From Sciurus carolinensis (lineage: Eukaryota; Chordata; Mammalia; Rodentia; Sciuridae), in NCBI RefSeq assembly GCF_902686445.1, contig NW_025920106.1, positions 682,001 through 746,000 on the forward strand: a stretch of DNA of 64,000 nucleotides, given 5' to 3'. Position 1 is the stretch's first letter; every line of letters starts with the position of its first letter. This document shows positions 60,332 through 64,000 of this stretch, piece by piece. The notes beneath the pieces are model-generated. The model was not told the origin of the DNA and ran no database searches. It was given only the letters and a program-made list of their open reading frames with translations. Made by a program: the position numbers and the translations under genes.

Positions 60332-60427
60332 CTGGAATGTAGGAAGTCCAGCAGCTTATCCAGCAGGTGAAGTTTCCCACTAGCCTCAATCAGGTGGTCT
60401 CCAACTTCCTGGAAAAGAACGGACCCA
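60332..60427 (-). pseudogene. CHD1L: CHD1L-like coding exon 10 (donor GT changed to AT)
   Basis: From 60408 leftwards the minus strand reads [25 protein letters not shown], matching [25 protein letters not shown] of CHD1L. It is the linker just before the second ATPase lobe. The first codons (60427-60409) are shifted relative to the known VEPEPF and the acceptor is unclear; a CAG at 60411-60409 could also serve. After the last complete codon the sequence reads 'ag|atatag', consistent with a donor G-to-A change. Gene order requires exon 9 before it, but that exon lies far to the left in the palindrome spacer. Confidence 0.92.
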
Positions 60428-60779
60428 TTCCCAATAACATGCTCTGACTCAGGGAAAACTTCTTGAATAGAAAAGTCAATAGGTAGGCAACAGCAAGAGA
60501 ACCCTTGCTCCTTTTAATCCATTATGTCCCTTAGTCACATCTATTTGAGGCATTTTATAGCTATCTGCTTATGTCACTATCTCAGTGCAGCTTAACACCA
60601 ATTGCAGAGACTGGAATATCCAAAAAGCCTAATAAATACTTGCCCAGGAATTGAACCCACTCTTTAGGAAACTGAGGCAAAGGGAGATGCCAAAGGTCAA
60701 GAAGATCCAAAAATAAAATGTTAAGGCTCTCACTCTAGAAAAGGAATCAAGAAACAGGCTTAGGTGGACATAAGTGATT
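60428..60779. other. unassigned sequence, CHD1L-copy intron 9
   Basis: Sequence between exon 10 and the GC-rich L1-like region. Nothing recognised. Confidence 0.4.
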
Positions 60780-62274
60780 CTCAAGGTATGGGGTGGCAGA
60801 ATATTCTGGAAGGGGTCATTGCCTGGAGGTTTTCTCTTAGTTGGGGGACAACTGCCCCTGAGGCCACTGCCCCAGATGCGTGGAGGTGTTTTCTTTGGGT
60901 GCTGCTGCTGCCCACACTGCTGCTGCACATCAGAGGTCTTTTCTCTGGGCACACCTGTGGTCTACACTGCTTCCACTGACATTGCTGCCCCTGACATCCC
61001 TGCTGCCAAAGCTGCTGCTACTCCCTGGAGGTTGCCTGGAGGTCTTCTCTCTGGTTGCCACTGCAGCTACAGCCACAGCTGCCACCACTGCAGCTGGTGA
61101 TTCCCCACCGTTGCCAACAACACAGATGACTGAGCTGCTGCTGAGCACCTGCCTGCTGTCACTGACCCCCTGCCACTAACCACTTCTACCACTGACCAGA
61201 GGTTTACTGCCAGGGAGACTCCAGGTTTGGTTGCACATGACTGCATCCATTCTGAGACACCAGTCATAGTCTGAGGTATGAGGTACTGGTGGGTTTCCTG
61301 CTATTGCCATGTTGGGAAGTCAAGGTGCACCTGTCTGGGGACACTCACCAGGACCTGGAGGTTGAGTGTCAGGTGCCTGTGGGTTTGGCTGTACCTGGGG
61401 TCTTCCTCCTGGGGGTGCTGGTTGCTGCCATCTAGTTATTGTCTCAGGATTGCTCATCCCTGGTGGTCTATTTTCAAATTCCAGTATCATTGAGATCTTG
61501 GGACCACAACATGGTCAAACTTAAGACATCTGAGGCCCAGATTTGTGGGATAGTGACTGGGTCTGTCAGGGTCTGTCTGGGTCAGGCCATCTTGTGGGAA
61601 GTCAGAGGCAGGGCTGAGAAGCTTTTGGATGCTAGCAGAGACAGTTTTTCAATTTCCCACTGAGATTTATTTTATTTTATTTTTTCCTCTGGCATCTCTC
61701 TCCACCATATTTGGAGCATGGTGTTTTTCATGCACCAGTCTGTTGACGATGGAGATATATGCATAGTGTTTTGTAGTTCTGCTGTATATTCCTATATATA
61801 TAACTTTTTTTAATCTTTATATATATATATTCTTCTTCTTCCTTGTCTGTTTCTCTGAATTCCCTTTCTAACTCTTGTCCCCCTAATAGTCAATCTCTGT
61901 TGGTTCCTCTTCTACTCTTCCTGTGAATTTTTGCTTGTGGTTCCTCTCTTTCTCCTTCATGAACATCATGTCCTGCATTATTTCTGATTTATCAGTGTCC
62001 AATATTTGAGATTGCAAAACCTTTTGGCAAATGTTCTGTTTATATTGTGGACCGTGATTGAACTCATCATTACTGTTTATAGCTATAGGGCAGTGGACAC
62101 CTTGGTGGAAGCTATTAGATTTGAGGATGTGTATTGTTTGTACTGGGTGCTGTTGCTGTTGGTCTCCCTCTTAATGGTGGTATACTAGAAAACTTCAGGG
62201 ACAATATAGTTCTATAGAATAGAGTCTGAAGTACCACAGATTCATACTACTAGATGGGAAAGCACACAAGTAAC
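60780..62274 (+). mobile_element. probable 5' UTR of an older L1
   Basis: GC-rich, CTG-rich sequence (60840-61270) with loosely repeated 'tggaggtcttctctct'-like words, followed by less GC-rich sequence. It leads into an old L1 ORF1 start at 62275. By position it should be that element's 5' UTR. I cannot match it to a known UTR, so the left border is a guess. Confidence 0.45.
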
Positions 62275-62429
62275 ATGAAAACAACAAGGGAAAAAAGTGC
62301 CCAAAACAAATCAAGATGCCCCAATATGAGAATCAACTGACATAACAGTAGAAAAAATGTCCACAAATGAGTTTAGAATATACATAGTTAAACTGATCTA
62401 ATTAAAGGATGGTATAAAGATTAAAATCA
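62275..62429 (+). mobile_element. older L1, start of ORF1 (interrupted)
   Basis: 'atgaaaacaacaagggaaa' at 62275 followed by 'gtgcccaaaacaaatcaaga' lines up with the ORF1 start of the young L1s (ATGAGAAAACAAGGG..., ...CCCCAAACAAATCTAGA). The match continues over the next ~100 bp with many changes, then stops where a young L1 begins. Likely the missing 5' part of the old L1 at 53808-55296. Confidence 0.75.
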
Positions 62430-62689
62430 GGTGGTTTCAAGATGGTGGACTAGAGGGTGGCTGCATTTCATGTTGCTCCAGAATGCAGGATTCAAAAGAG
62501 GAGATAGTGAGAGACTTGGGACCAACTCAAAGCCACCAGGTGAGTATCTCCCATTGGGGAGGTGTCCCAGATGGGGCGGTAGCCCCGAAATGCAGGGGAC
62601 TTTGTGAAGTAGAGTTGCTCGGAGAGACGCCCCTCCCCACACAGGAGGACAACTGGGATCATCGTAGAGGAGGCGGCTCAGCACAGCGC

Positions 62690-63200
62690 TTGGACTCGGA
62701 GCAACCACTGGAGATCCGGGCGGCTGCCTGAGGAGGAGCAGCGTGGTGAGTTGTTTAGACTCAGAGCAACCACTTCTGAACACCGGGGGGTTGCCCGGAG
62801 GAAGAGGAGAAGCACAGCGGGTCGCTTGGTCTAGGAGTGACTGCATCAGAGCTACAGGCAGTTGCCAGAGGAGGAGCTGCGTGGTGAGTTATTTGGACTC
62901 AGAACGACCGCTTCCCAACATCGGAGGGTTGCCCGGAGGAAGAGGAGAAGCGCAGCAGGTCACTTGGTCTAGGAGTGACTGCATCAGAGCCTCAGGCGGT
63001 TGCCAGAGGAGGAGGTGAGTGGTGAGTTGTTTGGACTCAAAGCGACCACTCCTGAACACCCGGGGGACTACCCCATGGAGGAGGAGGAACAGGGTGGGTC
63101 ATTGAACTTGGAGTGACTGCCTAGGGCTATTGGCAGTTGGGGGGAGGAGGAGACACAAAGTAAGTTGTGTGAACTCCTAGTGACTGCATCGGAAACTGGG
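62690..63200 (+). repeat. ~138-bp (2 x ~69-bp) monomers in L1 5' UTR
   Basis: The word 'gagtgactgc' recurs near 62834, 62973 and 63111, a spacing of about 138 bp. Between them 'ggactcagagcgacc'-like half-units give a ~69-bp sub-period. Tandem promoter monomers are a known rodent L1 feature. Spacing was counted by eye. Confidence 0.7.
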
Positions 63201-63912
63201 CAGCTGTCTGGAGGAGGAGGTGTGTGGTGGGTCTCTGGGTCTTGGAGCTATTGTACAGAGCTCGAGGTGGTGGCTCAAAGGAGGGGCCACATAACCAGAT
63301 GATTAGGTGCAGAGCAGGGCCCCAGGACCAGCTTCTTGCTGGAAGAGCCCACAGAGACATGCCTAGGGGCGGAGCAAAGTTTCCAGGACTGCGGGCAGAT
63401 TCTCTGAAGAGAGGCAGCCTAAGGAGACTCTTCTGCAAAGGGTGAGGCTCCCAGGCCCAGGAGGTAGGTCCGGGCCCCTGGGAACATTGCAGAGGAAGAT
63501 AGCCAGTCCAGGCGGTAGTTGTAGATTGAGGGGAACCTCTAGGAGGGGAACTGAACAGCGAGAACTCCCCACCGGGTGAGTCTTCCCTGCCGGGTGAGGT
63601 TTTCCCACAAGCATGGTAAAACCAGAGACACAGGCACAAACAGGCCTTGCCTCAGCCTGCATCCTAGTTCCCCTTTGGATGACCATTGGTCACCAAGTGG
63701 AGGCACCTCTGCCCACTATCAGGGAATATACCCCACCTGAGGGTCACCATCCCTAGAGAGTCAGCTTCCTTGTGGAGCACCGCATTATCAACTTCCTCCA
63801 AGACTGCAGGTGACTGAAAAATAAGAGGGGATATACTTGCAATCTTCAGAGACATTATAAGTCAGTAGAGGAAATCTGCAATATCTTAGGGACCCATTGA
63901 TTCCTGAACAAT

Positions 63913-64000
63913 ATGAGAAAACAAGGGAAGAAAATGCCCCAAACAAATCTAGATGTTACATCAATAAAATCCAATGACAGCACAGCAGAAAAAATGTCAG
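63913..64000 (+). CDS. L1 ORF1, N-terminal part (partial at window end)
   Basis: ATG at 63913 after 'ctgaacaat'. The frame starts M-R-K-Q-G-K-K-M-P-Q-T-N-L-D-V and is open to the window end. It corresponds to the first ~29 residues of the ORF1 protein seen complete at 33508-32495. Whether the whole frame is open cannot be seen. Confidence 0.8.
   Translation, partial: MRKQGKKMPQTNLDVTSIKSNDSTAEKMS

Larger units (their letters stand above)
62430..64000 (+). mobile_element. young L1, 5' UTR and ORF1 start (runs off the window)
   Basis: Begins near 'tttcaagatggtggac' and has the same 5' UTR type as the L1 at 28-35 kb, with tandem GC-rich monomers at about 62690-63200. ORF1 opens at 63913. The element is inserted in the old L1 ORF1. 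Its 3' end is beyond the window, so a target-site duplication cannot be checked. Confidence 0.92.

Noticed and set aside
62427..63855. GC-rich frames on both strands (up to 170 codons)
   Set aside because: Same 5' UTR monomers of a second L1; not a gene.

Overview
This is a mammalian nuclear window, most likely from a squirrel-family rodent. The short repeats are tRNA-derived ID elements and B1+ID dimers, and the dominant repeat is a rodent-type LINE-1 (L1). I see no intact cellular protein-coding gene, no tRNA or rRNA gene and no CRISPR array. The organism call is inferred from repeat types only.

The backbone is a decayed, intron-containing copy of two neighbouring genes, FMO5 (flavin monooxygenase 5) and CHD1L (SNF2-type chromatin remodeler). 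The first coding exon of FMO5 lies on the minus strand at 769-903. CHD1L coding exons 1-7 lie on the plus strand at 13.8, 17.6, 20.7, 21.6, 22.57, 26.27 and 35.4 kb, which gives a head-to-head arrangement. Exon order is kept and many splice sites survive. Exons 2, 3, 7 and 12 have in-frame stops, exon 4 has two small deletions, exon 1 has no ATG, and several splice dinucleotides are mutated. It is therefore an unprocessed pseudogene; a decayed original locus is possible, a decayed duplicate more likely.

From 37.3 to 53.8 kb a large palindrome dominates. Two nearly identical L1 copies (37305-43112 plus, 47969-53807 minus) face each other around a 4.86-kb spacer. CHD1L exons 8 and 9 sit in the spacer on the minus strand, reversed relative to exons 1-7. 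An older L1 is cut in two: its 3' half is in the spacer (43113-45115, plus) and the preceding part lies outside (53808-55296, minus). The two cut ends share a 13-bp target-site duplication. Turning the spacer around would repair both the exon order and the old L1, so the spacer is inverted, either by L1-L1 recombination or by an assembly error.

At 55297-55796 there is a gap of exactly 500 Ns. To its right, CHD1L exons 12, 11 and 10 appear in that left-to-right order on the minus strand, and the 5' end of an old L1 appears on the plus strand, interrupted by another young L1 that runs off the window. Reversing this whole contig would again restore exon order and would place that old L1 5' end next to the old L1 remnant left of the gap. 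The contig right of the gap is therefore probably mis-oriented.

Other content: a third L1 (28357-35211, minus) with an open ORF1 and intact target-site duplication, a probable solo LTR (6576-7359), older L1 and MIR fragments, squirrel-type SINEs and a few simple repeats. Remaining stretches are intronic or intergenic sequence with nothing I can identify.
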